Positions 45,511 through 54,805 of a stretch of 64,000 bases of DNA are shown piece by piece. This DNA is from Marinobacter salexigens (GTDB lineage Bacteria > Pseudomonadota > Gammaproteobacteria > Pseudomonadales > Oleiphilaceae). Position numbers and translations under genes: made by a program. Location of the stretch: the NCBI RefSeq assembly GCF_002806945.1, contig NZ_NIHC01000001.1, positions 1 to 64,000 of the forward strand, written 5' to 3'. The number at the start of each line of letters is the position of its first letter. Position 1 is the first letter of the stretch. The notes beneath the pieces were generated by a model. That model did no database searches and was not told where the DNA came from. It worked only from the letters and a program-made list of their open reading frames with translations.

Positions 45511-45669
45511 ATGGACTTTTTGCGAATTATTATTGCCATTCTGTTACCGCCGTTGGGTGTTTTTTTGCAGGTGGGTATCGGAAAACACTTCTGGATCAAC
45601 ATACTGCTGACGATTCTGGGTTATATCCCCGGCATAGTGCACGCGGTGTATATAATTGCCAAAAAATAG
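45511..45669 (+). CDS. YqaE/Pmp3-family small membrane protein
   Basis: A 52-residue proteolipid with two membrane helices and the family signature L-L-P-P-L-G-V-F-L-Q-V-G, then W-I-N-I-L-L-T-I-L-G-Y-I-P-G. The start at ATG 45511 matches the family length; a GTG frame further upstream adds an unrelated segment. GAGGAAG lies upstream. Members are often induced by salt or membrane stress. Confidence 0.93.
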   Translation: MDFLRIIIAILLPPLGVFLQVGIGKHFWINILLTILGYIPGIVHAVYIIAKK

Positions 45670-45670
45670 A

Positions 45671-45701
45671 CATAGGCAGGCGCCTTGAACGCCTGCCTAT
45701 G
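45671..45701. terminator. Terminator between yqaE-like and Nudix-MBL genes
   Basis: A perfect 12-bp stem (45671-45682 with 45690-45701) and a 7-base loop directly after the small membrane protein gene and 9 bases from the convergent stop codon. Confidence 0.88.
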
Positions 45702-45709
45702 GGAAGGGG

Positions 45710-47365
45710 TCAGATGGACTTTGTGGCTTGCCAGAGCCCATCTTCCTGCAAGGCCCGGCCATCGGCCTCCAGCTTCAACAAATGGGCCAGCGCTGAACGG
45801 GCTGCAACGCCATGGATGGCGGTTGGCACATCACCATAGGCTTTGCTGGTGAGGTCTTTCAGGTTCACTGGTGAAAGCATTTCGAGTGCACGCGCAATCT
45901 TGTGCTCCCTGGCCATTCGATGGGTGATCAGGTAGTCGATGATGGCTTGTGGTTGTCCCATCACGAAACCGTGGGCCGGTGCGATGAAACGGATTTGTTC
46001 GGCCAACAGGTCGTAAAGAGATTCCAGGTAGGCCTTCATGTCTCCGTCCGGCGGGTTTATTACCACCGTTGAGCCCTGCATGATGTGGTCCCCCGAGAAC
46101 AACAGCTGCTGATCCTCTAACAGGAAGCAAAGGTGATTAGAGGCGTGCCCCGGCGTGTGCAATACCTTGAGAGTGCCCGCATCAGTTTTGATCAGATCAC
46201 CGTGTTCAGGTTGTTGGTCAGGCGCGAATTTCTGGTCCTGGCCCGGGCCTTCCGGCGCAGATCGGCCATAAACCCGGCAGCCTGTTTTCTCCTTCAGCGC
46301 CTGAGTGCCCGGAGAGTGGTCCAGGTGCGTATGGGTGACCACAACCGAATCGATTTTGCCTTCCGTCACCTCAAGAATACGCTCTATGTGCGCGGCATGG
46401 TTTGGGCCGGGGTCGAGTACTGTAAAGCGTTCGTGGCCCAGAATGTAGGTGTTGGTGCCCGGGCCGGTCATAACGCCGGGGTTGGGTGCGGTAAGGCGGA
46501 TGACACCTGATGCAACTTCAACAACGTCACCAGGCACTATCTCTGCTTTCGTGCTGCCTTCTCCCTCTGGGTCCAGCTTGACGGCTTCTGCGTAAGCGGG
46601 GGAATCCGGCTCCAAAAACACCGGCTTGCCACGACGAATCGCGGGCCAGGGCTGGTTCGGGAAGGGTTCGGGAGGATTTGCCCAAGCATAACGCATGAGG
46701 TTTTCGACAGAATCAAAGTCGCGCAGAACCCTGAGAGTTCCAAGGGTCGGTAGCGTCATCAGGCGCGTGCCATCACGCTGTTCCTTAAGCGCCTGTTCGG
46801 GGCGGATCCATACGTGATCTATGGTTTCCTCTCCATCATGGCTCACGTACTGGTTATCTGGCGCTTCGGTCACGAAAAACCGGGTGTCAAAGCGCCGGGG
46901 AGGGCCGGGAGGGGTAATCCAGTGGCTCAGGTAAGCCAGTCTGTCGAGGGGGATTGTAAGTTGGTGGCGCTGGCACAGTTCGGCCAGGGACAGCTCGCCT
47001 CTGAACACAGCCTCACGATCATCGTGGGCGGGGTGGTCTTCGCCGATGACCTGCCGCTCGGAATCGATAGCCACCAACACACCGGCTTCTTCAAAGCATT
47101 CGCGGACGGCCGCCAGCATATAATCTGCGCCGCCCTCACTCAGGCTCATGGTATGGCTGATTTCTGTGTCTTTCAGGCCAGCGGCATGCTGACGCCCACG
47201 AGATTCCTGTTGATCTACCGCCCCGCCGGGGAAAACGTAAAAGCCGGGCAGAAAAACGGCGCTCCAGGTACGTTGTAACAGCAGTACCTCAATACCTTCG
47301 GAGGTATCTCTTACCAGTGCCAGAGTGGCCGCAGGGCGAATATCCATAGACTTTCCATTATTCAC
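45710..47365 (-). CDS. Nudix - metallo-beta-lactamase fold fusion protein
   Basis: A 551-residue two-domain protein. Residues about 8-200 form a Nudix domain; its box keeps R-E-C-F-E-E-A-G-V (88-96) but has Ala at the position of the upstream Glu, so it is partly degenerate. From about 280 an MBL-fold hydrolase follows with T-H-T-H-L-D-H (344-350), and a C-terminal helical winged domain as in LACTB2-type nucleases. The pair may act on CoA or nucleotide metabolites. GTG 47365 is used; ATG 47347 is possible. Confidence 0.88.
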   Translation of the reverse strand: MNNGKSMDIRPAATLALVRDTSEGIEVLLLQRTWSAVFLPGFYVFPGGAVDQQESRGRQHAAGLKDTEISHTMSLSEGGADYMLAAVRECFEEAGVLVAIDSERQVIGEDHPAHDDREAVFRGELSLAELCQRHQLTIPLDRLAYLSHWITPPGPPRRFDTRFFVTEAPDNQYVSHDGEETIDHVWIRPEQALKEQRDGTRLMTLPTLGTLRVLRDFDSVENLMRYAWANPPEPFPNQPWPAIRRGKPVFLEPDSPAYAEAVKLDPEGEGSTKAEIVPGDVVEVASGVIRLTAPNPGVMTGPGTNTYILGHERFTVLDPGPNHAAHIERILEVTEGKIDSVVVTHTHLDHSPGTQALKEKTGCRVYGRSAPEGPGQDQKFAPDQQPEHGDLIKTDAGTLKVLHTPGHASNHLCFLLEDQQLLFSGDHIMQGSTVVINPPDGDMKAYLESLYDLLAEQIRFIAPAHGFVMGQPQAIIDYLITHRMAREHKIARALEMLSPVNLKDLTSKAYGDVPTAIHGVAARSALAHLLKLEADGRALQEDGLWQATKSI

Positions 47366-47547
47366 AACGGTAACCTCAACTTGCCTTTACATGCAGCACG
47401 CAAAGGCTGAATTCAGCGCTAAAAAGAACAGCAATGACAATAACCGATTTTTGCAACAAGATCATTGAGATGAACACCGCTGCACAAGAGAGTATCATTC
47501 AGAGTCGTAGATGACTCTTTGCCATATTGGCTATATAGGTACCTGAA

Positions 47548-47973
47548 GTGGCCCGAATCAAGCTTTCTTTCCCCGATGATGTGTTCTGCTTTGAAACCCT
47601 TCTGCAGGTTCGAACAACGGATATCAACGGTGCTAATCACCTGGGTAACGATGCGCTGGTTTCGATGCTGTCGGAAGCAAGGGCCCAGTTTTTGATCAAT
47701 TACGGCATTTCCGAGGGTGACAGCAGCGGCCAAGGCATTATTGTGACGGATCTGGCGACCATGTATCAGTCAGAATCCTTCTTTCCGGAAATGTTGCGTT
47801 TTGAAGTGGGTGTTATGGATTTTAATAAATACGGCGGGGATTTTGTGTTCCGGGTAACCAAAGTCGAGAACGATCAGGCAGTTGCACTGGCAAAGTACGG
47901 GTTTGTATTCTTTGATTACCTCCAGAAGAAAGTGACTCCCGTACCAGAAAGCTTCCGGTCACGCTTTGCCTGA
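47548..47973 (+). CDS. Thioesterase-like hotdog protein
   Basis: A 141-residue protein starting at GTG 47548. The opening V-R-T-T-D-I-N-G-A-N-H-L-G-N resembles the 4-hydroxybenzoyl-CoA thioesterase motif (R-x-x-D-x-x-x-x-x-H-x-x-N), with Asp in the catalytic place. It ends 15 bases into the convergent MATE gene. Substrate unknown. Confidence 0.85.
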   Translation: MARIKLSFPDDVFCFETLLQVRTTDINGANHLGNDALVSMLSEARAQFLINYGISEGDSSGQGIIVTDLATMYQSESFFPEMLRFEVGVMDFNKYGGDFVFRVTKVENDQAVALAKYGFVFFDYLQKKVTPVPESFRSRFA

Positions 47974-49293
47974 GGCACCTTGGCGGAGCTGTTTCATTCC
48001 GGTGCGATAGAAGCTGTAGGCCATCGCACCAGCAAGCAGATTGCCTACCAGCGCACCGCTCATCAAGCCATGAATGCCGTTGATTTGGCTGCCGAGCCAC
48101 AGCAATGGCAGGAAGCACACAAACAACCGCAGCATTGAAACCAGCAACGCCCGCACGGCAAGGCCAAGGGCGTTGCAGATAGACACCATCAGCATGCATA
48201 TGCCCAAGCCGCTGTAGCTGAGTGGCACCCGCACCAGATAGGCGGCAAGAACTTCCTGAACTTGCTGATCACTGCTGAACAGTTCAGATACCAGGCCAGA
48301 GGCGATCAGCCAGAGCAGGCCAATGGCCAGTTGCCAGCCCACCACAAAGCGCACCGCAATTCGTACCAGTTTACGGATCTGTTCTATTTCACCAGCACCC
48401 AACATGCGGCCGATCATGGGTGGCATGGACATGGTGAGTGCGAGTACGACAACGATAGAAAAGAATTCCAGGCGCGTGCCCAAGCCCCAGGCTGCAACCG
48501 CAGCGGATCCGAAGCCGGCCACCAAGGCCGTTGCCAACATGGCGGAAACGGGTGGCATCAGCTGGCTGACCATGGCAGGTGCCATGATGCTGTTGAGTTG
48601 GTTCAGGGCGCGGCCCAAGGCGAGCTCACGAAGGTCGAATCTGGCCCAGCCGCGCTTCAGCAGCTTGGGATAAATAAACAGGCAGCCGATTCCAAAGGAG
48701 GTGACGGTGGCCCAGGCGGCACCGGGCAGGCCCCAGCCAAATACAAAAATATAGAGCGGGTCCAGGGCAATGTTGGTGAGGCTGGTAGCCACCATCATGT
48801 AGCCGGGTAGTTTGGTGTCGCCATGGGAGCGGCAAATGCTGTAGCCAAAGTATAAAAAGGCGCCGATCCAGGCGGAGAATAGCCAGGGTACCCAGTAAGT
48901 GCGCACCATGGGGAGCAGGGTGTCGTCTGCGCCGAGGGCGGTCATGATGGGGGTTTGGAACAGCCATAAGGCGACACAGAGCACGAAGACCAGTGCGCTG
49001 CCAACGGTTATTACAAGCCCGCCCAGGCGAAACGCCCGGAGTTCGTCGCCTAGCCCGAGTGTGCGTGAAATGATGGCGGTGGTGGCAATGCCCAAGCCTA
49101 CCTGTAACCCGATGATGAGCTGGTGCATGGGGAGGGTGAAGCCCAGTGCCGCCAGGGGGTCGCGGCCAAGCTGGCCGATGAAGGCGCTGTCGGCGAGCTG
49201 GAAGGTCATCAGTGAGAGCGCGCCAAACAGCATGGGCCAAGTCATAGTGTAGAGCTGGCGGGGCAGGCTGGCGGTTTGGGTTGTGTTGCTCAC
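47959..49293 (-). CDS. MATE-family efflux transporter
   Basis: A 444-residue protein with twelve membrane segments in two six-helix halves, and the first-helix pattern P-M-L-F-G-A-L-S-L-M-T-F-Q-L-A-D-S-A-F-I typical of DinF-like MATE pumps. The start at GTG 49293 removes a 51-residue extension of the longer frame that runs through repeat copy B. Exports cationic drugs or metabolites with sodium or protons. Confidence 0.88.
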   Translation of the reverse strand: MSNTTQTASLPRQLYTMTWPMLFGALSLMTFQLADSAFIGQLGRDPLAALGFTLPMHQLIIGLQVGLGIATTAIISRTLGLGDELRAFRLGGLVITVGSALVFVLCVALWLFQTPIMTALGADDTLLPMVRTYWVPWLFSAWIGAFLYFGYSICRSHGDTKLPGYMMVATSLTNIALDPLYIFVFGWGLPGAAWATVTSFGIGCLFIYPKLLKRGWARFDLRELALGRALNQLNSIMAPAMVSQLMPPVSAMLATALVAGFGSAAVAAWGLGTRLEFFSIVVVLALTMSMPPMIGRMLGAGEIEQIRKLVRIAVRFVVGWQLAIGLLWLIASGLVSELFSSDQQVQEVLAAYLVRVPLSYSGLGICMLMVSICNALGLAVRALLVSMLRLFVCFLPLLWLGSQINGIHGLMSGALVGNLLAGAMAYSFYRTGMKQLRQGASGKA

Positions 49294-49366
49294 GGGTTTT
49301 TGGGTTGCCTTGGTGTTGGGCTGGGGTACTGAGTCTAGCAGGTTTATCTTTGGATTCGGGGGGTGA

Positions 49367-49475
49367 TCTGGCGGACGGCACGGCCTCCCCAGACACGCCG
49401 TGAACCCGTCCGTGGGGGCTTGGCATTGCCATCCATGGCAATGCACAGTCTGGGGAGGCCGTGCCGTCCGCCAGA
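49367..49475 (+). repeat. Variable-arm hairpin repeat, copy B
   Basis: Arms 49367-49394 and 49448-49475 are perfectly complementary over 28 bases around a 53-nt core (49395-49447). The core starts ACGCCGTGAACCCGTCC. Its second half is itself a perfect palindrome GCATTGCCAT-CC-ATGGCAATGC, which in the other copies is imperfect. It lies between the tpx stop (80 bases away) and the MATE start. Confidence 0.94.
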
Positions 49476-49554
49476 CTCCGTACTCTGCTGTAGCCTGCAG
49501 AGCACTATTCTCTAACGTGCTTAGGCCAGATTCAGGCTGACTGAATGTTCGCGG

Positions 49555-50052
49555 TTATAGAGCCTTCAGTGCGGCGTCGTAGTCTGGCTCGTCGTGGATT
49601 TCGCTCACTAGCTGGCTGTGGATAACTTTGTTGTTCTCATCAAGAACCACCACTGCGCGAGCACAGAGTCCGGCCAGCGGGCCGCCCTGCAGGGCTACTC
49701 CGTAATCCTGCTGGAAGCTGTAGTTCCGGAAGGTGGAGAGGGTTTCTACATTTTTCAGGCCTTCGGCACCGCAAAAGCGTGAAGCAGCGAAAGGCAGGTC
49801 GGCCGAGACTACCAGTACCACGGTGTTGTCGAGGGAACCTGCTTTTTCGTTGAATTTACGGGTAGATGTGGCGCACACGCCTGTGTCGATACTGGGGATG
49901 ATGTTCAGGATTTTGCGTTTGCCTGCCCAGTTGTCGAGGGTTACTTCTTCCAGGCCGCTGCTGGTGAGTGTGAAGGCGGGTGCTGTGTCGCCGGCCTTTG
50001 GAAATTCACCGCTCAGTTCAATGGGGTTGCCGTCAAAAGTGACTGTGCTCAT
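49555..50052 (-). CDS. tpx: Thiol peroxidase Tpx
   Basis: A 165-residue peroxiredoxin of the Tpx type. [10 protein letters not shown] contains the peroxidatic Cys, and [10 protein letters not shown] the resolving Cys, the usual atypical two-Cys arrangement. Length equals the family norm. GGAG precedes the ATG by about 8 bases. It reduces lipid hydroperoxides, complementing ahpCF in this window. Confidence 0.96.
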   Translation of the reverse strand: MSTVTFDGNPIELSGEFPKAGDTAPAFTLTSSGLEEVTLDNWAGKRKILNIIPSIDTGVCATSTRKFNEKAGSLDNTVVLVVSADLPFAASRFCGAEGLKNVETLSTFRNYSFQQDYGVALQGGPLAGLCARAVVVLDENNKVIHSQLVSEIHDEPDYDAALKAL

Positions 50053-50176
50053 GGAGTGCTCCTTTGGTGATACAGAAGGTGATGCGAAAATAGCGAAACA
50101 GAAATAATTTGAAACCGCTTACCCTGTTTAGTCCATTTTCAATGAGATTGCATCCCTTCGGGGTGTTTGAGCAGGG

Positions 50177-51397
50177 TTATCGGCTGGATGCTGCCTGTGG
50201 TTCAAAGCCGGGAGCGGGGTGGCGCTGAACCAGTAGCAGGTAGCTGGCCAGTGCAGCGATGGCGCTGATGGCGATGGCGGTTGCCATAACCAGTGAGGTG
50301 CCATCGTGCAGAATGCCTACGAGCATGCCCGCAAAGGCGGCGACGGCCATTTGCGCAAAACCGAACAGCGCAGACGCAGATCCGGCCATGCGGGGGAAGT
50401 TGGCCATGGCGCCTGCCATGGTTTGGGGCATAACCATTCCAGTGCCTGCCATAAACACGGCTTGGGGCAGGATAATCGACCATACACTGAACACTTCTGC
50501 CAGCGCCAAGGCCACCATTAAGCTGCCACCCGCAACGGCAACGATCAGCCCGCGAACCAGAATCTGATCCGGCACCAGGCGGCTGCCAAGACGGATTGCG
50601 GACAGGTTGCCGGTGACATAGCCGGCGACAATTCCGGCGAAATACAGGCCGAATTGTTGAGGTGGTACTTTGAGAAAATCGATGAGTACGAAGGAGGAGC
50701 CGGAGAGGAATGCAAACAATCCGGAGAACAAGAGCGCGTTGGTCAGGGTGTAGCCCAAGAAGCTGATGTCTGTGCCTATGACACGATAGTTCCGCAGCAG
50801 GCTGCAGAGCTTCAGGGGCTGGCGGTATTCTGGTCGCATGGGCTCGGGGATGCCGAAGGCGACAACGAAGGCCATGATCAGGGCATAGCCCCCCAGAGCG
50901 ATGAAGATGGAGTGCCAGCCTAAAGCGGCTACCATGATGCCGCCGAGTGTAGGTGCGACAGCAGGTGCAAGAGCCATGATGCTGGCCAGAAGTGCCATGA
51001 TTTTCGCGGCTTCGCGAGGGGTGTAAATGTCCCGGATGGCGGCACGGCCCAGAACCGGGCCCGTCGACCCGCCCAAGGCTTGTAAAAAGCGGCACAGGAT
51101 CAGGGTTTCGATGTTGCTGGCCAGCGCACAGCCAATGCTGGCGAGCGCAAATACTACAAAGCCACCAATCATGATGGGTTTGCGGCCAAAGCGGTCAGCC
51201 AAAGGGCCACACACCAGTTGTGCTATGGCGAAGCCAGCCATGTAGAGGCTCAGGGTTAGCTGTACCTGGCTGGTGCCTGTGCCGAAGTCGCTGCCGATTT
51301 GCGGCAATGCCGGCAAATACATGTCGGTGGCCAGCGGGCCTAGGGCTACGGCGGCGGCGAGCAGTATGGTGGTCCATATACTGGTGAGTGCTAGCAT
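50177..51397 (-). CDS. Bcr/CflA-family multidrug efflux MFS transporter
   Basis: A 406-residue transporter with twelve membrane segments. Key blocks are L-A-T-D-M-Y-L-P-A-L-P-Q-I in helix 1, G-P-L-A-D-R-F-G-R-K-P between helices 2 and 3, and R-F-L-Q-A-L-G-G-S in helix 4, the Bcr/CflA drug-proton antiporter pattern. The LysR gene 220 bases upstream on the same strand could regulate it. Confidence 0.92.
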   Translation of the reverse strand: MLALTSIWTTILLAAAVALGPLATDMYLPALPQIGSDFGTGTSQVQLTLSLYMAGFAIAQLVCGPLADRFGRKPIMIGGFVVFALASIGCALASNIETLILCRFLQALGGSTGPVLGRAAIRDIYTPREAAKIMALLASIMALAPAVAPTLGGIMVAALGWHSIFIALGGYALIMAFVVAFGIPEPMRPEYRQPLKLCSLLRNYRVIGTDISFLGYTLTNALLFSGLFAFLSGSSFVLIDFLKVPPQQFGLYFAGIVAGYVTGNLSAIRLGSRLVPDQILVRGLIVAVAGGSLMVALALAEVFSVWSIILPQAVFMAGTGMVMPQTMAGAMANFPRMAGSASALFGFAQMAVAAFAGMLVGILHDGTSLVMATAIAISAIAALASYLLLVQRHPAPGFEPQAASSR

Positions 51398-51420
51398 TTA
51401 TTGTTCATACCTTGGGGGAG

Positions 51421-51529
51421 GCGAGCGTGCGGGCGAGCTTTCCAAAACACGCCGTGAATACGTCCTTGTAGGCTCCGCTCCGCCATCCATGGCTCCGCAG
51501 GGTTTTGGAAAGCTCGCCCGCACGCTCGC
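51421..51529 (+). repeat. Variable-arm hairpin repeat, copy C
   Basis: Arms 51421-51448 and 51502-51529 pair perfectly over 28 bases around a 53-nt core (51449-51501) starting ACGCCGTGAATACGTCC and containing GCTCCGCCATCCATGGCTCC. The innermost arm bases TTTCCAAAAC are nearly those of copy A; the outer 18 differ. It lies 88 bases after the LysR stop and 24 bases upstream of the Bcr/CflA start. Confidence 0.94.
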
Positions 51530-51616
51530 GGCAAACTTTGGAGTGAATTCTAGGGGTTGTTCGGCTAAAAAATAACGGCAGTGCGGCTCATAAGATATAT
51601 GAACAAAACAGATGAG

Positions 51617-52528
51617 TTAGTCGTTCAGGCCATTCATGGTGGCGGCTACCGCATTCACCTGGTTTCTCAGCCAGCGGTGCGCCGGGTCGTTTTGGTTGCG
51701 GCGGTGCCACACCATCAGCAGGGTGAAAGGCTTGAAAGTGAAGGGCAGGGGCACCCAGGAAAAATCCCGAAGTAAGTGTTTGCTCATGCGCTCAGGCGCG
51801 GTAACCAGCATGTCAGTGCCCCGGAGGAATTCCGGCAGGCCGGAGAAGTTGGAGACGGTAATGACGTTTCGGCGGGTCAGGCCGCGGGCGGATAATCCGG
51901 CTTCGAGGGCGGGTTTTTCTCCGGTGCCGAATACCAGGGCGATGTGGTCGGCTTTCAGGTAGTCGGTGACTGTCTCCGGGGCTTCGCGCTGGCTGGGGTC
52001 GTAAAAGACCACCATGCGATCCCCCATCAACCCTCGTTGCATTATGTCGGTGGCTTCGGGGGCGTGGGGTGAGATGATCAGGTCGCAGATGTTCTTGCGC
52101 AGCATGTCTGCCGTGGGAATGCCGGAAGCAATGACCTGCAGCGTAACACCAGGCGCTTGCAGACGTAGGCGTTGCATCAGTTGCGGCAGCAGCAAATCCC
52201 GCTCGTAATCGTTGGCTGCAATGGTGAAGGATATTTCGGTGGTTTCTGGCGTGAAGGGTGGGCCGGAGGCCAGAGAGTGCAGGTCGTCCAGGATCTGGCG
52301 AATGTGGGAGCCAGCCTGAACCGCATAGCGCGTGGGGGTAATGCCTCGCCCGGATTTGACGAACAGGGGGTCGCCGAGGGCTTTACGCAGGCGGTCGAGC
52401 GTGTGGCTTACGGCGGATTGGCTGACGCCAAGCTTGATAGCCGCGCGGGAAACGCTGCCTTCGTCGAGAACAGCCACGAAGGTGTGGAGTGCGCGGATAT
52501 CAAGATTGAATGTATCAATAAGGTTCAT
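51617..52528 (-). CDS. LysR-family transcriptional regulator
   Basis: A 303-residue regulator. The N-terminal winged helix reads L-D-I-R-A-L-H-T-F-V-A-V-L-D-E-G-S-V-S-R-A-A, then L-G-V-S-Q-S-A-V-S-H-T-L, as in the NodD/LeuO-like group, followed by an effector-binding domain. The start at ATG 52528 is preferred over a TTG 21 bases upstream. The neighbouring Bcr/CflA pump gene downstream is a plausible target. Confidence 0.92.
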   Translation of the reverse strand: MNLIDTFNLDIRALHTFVAVLDEGSVSRAAIKLGVSQSAVSHTLDRLRKALGDPLFVKSGRGITPTRYAVQAGSHIRQILDDLHSLASGPPFTPETTEISFTIAANDYERDLLLPQLMQRLRLQAPGVTLQVIASGIPTADMLRKNICDLIISPHAPEATDIMQRGLMGDRMVVFYDPSQREAPETVTDYLKADHIALVFGTGEKPALEAGLSARGLTRRNVITVSNFSGLPEFLRGTDMLVTAPERMSKHLLRDFSWVPLPFTFKPFTLLMVWHRRNQNDPAHRWLRNQVNAVAATMNGLND

Positions 52529-52576
52529 GGGTAGCAGTGTAATCCACAACCGCCGTTGTCGGAACCGGGGGCGCCA

Positions 52577-53728
52577 TCAATCTGAACGCTGGGCTAACCA
52601 CTCTGCGATTTCCAGCCAGCTTTCCCGGGGCGCTTTGCTTCCGGCCAGAATGCCCATGTGACCACCCGGAGCAACACGGAATGTTTTGTCTACTGAACTG
52701 ACATGATCCATCAGGCTCTTGGCAGCATCCGGAGTTACCATGGTGTCTTCGCTGCCCGCTACAGCAAACAGGTTGGCATTGATGTTGGCCAGTTGGGCTT
52801 CGTCGTCACCAATTTGCACGGTGCCCCGGGACAGTTGGTTGTCTATCCAGATACGAACCACTGTGTCCTGAACAACACCGCCGGGGTAAGCCACCATGCG
52901 GTCCAGAAAGGCAGAGGTTGTGGCATGGCTGCTCACAAACTCCCGGTCGCCCAAGCGGACAAGTAGCTCCCAGTAACCCATGAAACTACCAACGGGATTG
53001 GTCAGCTTGAAGCCGATGGTGTTGGCCCAGCCCGGGCTGTGGAACCAGTGTGGGCGAAGGTCGTGAATCTGGAGGCCAGTGCGCCTGTAAATGGCTCCGG
53101 CAACGTCGGCCATGCGCTGGTTCAACAGTCCCAGAATGCCAGATGCGTGGCTGTCGATGGGTGAGCCCAGAATAATCGCATTGCGGATGTGCTGGTCTTT
53201 GCTCAAGGCTGAATAAAACAGGGTGAACATGCCACCCATGCTCCAACCGTGGAGCGACAATTCCTGTTCGCCACTGTGTTGGCGAACTCTTTCCAGGGAA
53301 GCGGGCAGGAGCTCTGCCACATAGGTATGCAAGTTGTAATGGCTATGTGCCCGGGTTGGCATGCCCCAATCTATGAGATACACCTCAAAGCCTTTCGCCC
53401 GCAAAAATCTCACAAGGCTGCGTTGGGGGAAAAGATCGTAGATCAGCATGTTTACGGCCAGCGGTGGAACAATCACCACCGGTGTTCGATGCCGGTTTGC
53501 CTCAACGGGAATGGTTATGCCATCTAGATCGATGAAATCGTCTTGCAGTGGCGGGTAGTAGCGCAAACTGACCAGGCCATCGGTGTGCAGCGTTTCAAAA
53601 GGAGTTTGCCCCGCTTGCACCAGGCTTGCCGCGCGGAATACGCGGTCGAAGGCATTGCCGGCATAACGAGATGTTTGTCGTGCGAACCCAGCAGCTTTTT
53701 CGGTTGCGGCGTTGATAATATTGGGCAT
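52577..53728 (-). CDS. PHA-synthase-like alpha/beta hydrolase with Ser nucleophile
   Basis: A 383-residue protein (start ATG 53728). Y-D-L-F-P-Q-R-S-L-V-R-F-L-R and V-Y-L-I-D-W-G-M-P are the hallmarks of class III PhaC. The nucleophile box is G-W-S-M-G-G (Ser-163) where true synthases have G-x-C-x-G. The rest of the triad is Asp-328 and His-357 (G-G-H-M-G). The Ser suggests an esterase, lipase or acyltransferase rather than polymer synthesis. Confidence 0.85.
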   Translation of the reverse strand: MPNIINAATEKAAGFARQTSRYAGNAFDRVFRAASLVQAGQTPFETLHTDGLVSLRYYPPLQDDFIDLDGITIPVEANRHRTPVVIVPPLAVNMLIYDLFPQRSLVRFLRAKGFEVYLIDWGMPTRAHSHYNLHTYVAELLPASLERVRQHSGEQELSLHGWSMGGMFTLFYSALSKDQHIRNAIILGSPIDSHASGILGLLNQRMADVAGAIYRRTGLQIHDLRPHWFHSPGWANTIGFKLTNPVGSFMGYWELLVRLGDREFVSSHATTSAFLDRMVAYPGGVVQDTVVRIWIDNQLSRGTVQIGDDEAQLANINANLFAVAGSEDTMVTPDAAKSLMDHVSSVDKTFRVAPGGHMGILAGSKAPRESWLEIAEWLAQRSD

Positions 53729-53896
53729 CGGGAAGATCCGTGATAAAAGAGGTGAGGCTAATACCAAACACTTGGTAGCGCCATGGCAATGCTGTCACTT
53801 CTGGTTGGCAAAGCGGTCACTATCAGCCACTGCCCATAGCAGGTGCTGATTGGTATGATTGCTCACCACTGGCTAAATAATCACAACAGGAACCGT

Positions 53897-54790
53897 ATGC
53901 TCAGTTTCCTACCTGCTCCCGTTATTGGTGTGCTCAACTCCATTTTGTTAGCAATTAACACGCTTTTTTGGTGTTTGTTGCTTTATATTCCAGCCCTGCT
54001 GAAGCTCATTATCCCACATAAGGGCTTTCGGGTACTTTGTACCAAGATCATTATCTGGGTTTCAGAGTCTTGGGTAGCCTGCAACACGGGCTGGATGAAA
54101 CTGACCCATGGCACGAAATGGCAGGTTGTGGGTGCAGAGAACCTGCAGCGTGAAAGCTGGTACCTGGTACTCAGCAACCACCAGAGTTGGGTGGATATTT
54201 TTGCGATGCAGCGGGTGTTCAATCGCCGGGCACCTTTTTTGAAGTTCTTTTTGAAACAACAGCTGATATGGGTGCCGGTTATCGGGCTCGCTTGGTGGGG
54301 ATTGGATTTCCCGTTCATGAAGCGGTACACCCGGGAATATCTGATCAAGCACCCGGAGAAGCGCGGGGAGGATCTTAAAGCCACTCGCCGTGCCTGCGAG
54401 AAGTTCCGTTATACGCCGGTGAGCGTGATGAACTTTGTAGAAGGCACCCGATTTACTCCGGCTAAGCACGCGAAACAAAAATCACGCTACAAGCATCTGC
54501 TCACACCCAAAGCGGGGGGTGCCGCTTTCGTGCTGGACACTATGGGTGATTCAATACAGACGCTGGTTGATGTCACCATTGCCTATCCTGGCGGCGCGCC
54601 ATCCTTCTGGGACTTCATTTGTGGCCGGGTCAAGGAAGTGAAAATGGAAATTCATACTGTGACGATTCCCGAACACCTGAAAGGCCGGGATTACGCGACA
54701 GACGCCGAGCACAGGCGCAATGTGAAGAACTGGCTGGGCGAGCAGTGGCAGGCCAAGGATGCCCGCCTTGAGGAAATGCTCGCCCCCTAG
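53897..54790 (+). CDS. Membrane acyltransferase (PlsC-like, YihG type)
   Basis: A 297-residue protein with an N-terminal membrane region (about residues 5-45) and the acyltransferase motifs N-H-Q-S-W-V-D (the H-x4-D catalytic pair) and F-V-E-G-T-R-F-T (glycerol phosphate binding). It resembles E. coli YihG/YihG-like lysophosphatidic acyltransferases. The start at ATG 53897 has CAGGAA just upstream; an in-frame ATG at 53843 lacks one. Convergent with the RNase II gene. Confidence 0.87.
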   Translation: MLSFLPAPVIGVLNSILLAINTLFWCLLLYIPALLKLIIPHKGFRVLCTKIIIWVSESWVACNTGWMKLTHGTKWQVVGAENLQRESWYLVLSNHQSWVDIFAMQRVFNRRAPFLKFFLKQQLIWVPVIGLAWWGLDFPFMKRYTREYLIKHPEKRGEDLKATRRACEKFRYTPVSVMNFVEGTRFTPAKHAKQKSRYKHLLTPKAGGAAFVLDTMGDSIQTLVDVTIAYPGGAPSFWDFICGRVKEVKMEIHTVTIPEHLKGRDYATDAEHRRNVKNWLGEQWQAKDARLEEMLAP

Positions 54791-54805
54791 TATGTACTAG
54801 CGACG

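Noticed and set aside
50202..51095. A 297-residue frame inside the Bcr/CflA gene
   Set aside because: Same strand but different frame from a clear twelve-helix transporter; composition is His/Arg rich as expected for an out-of-frame read of GC-rich coding DNA.
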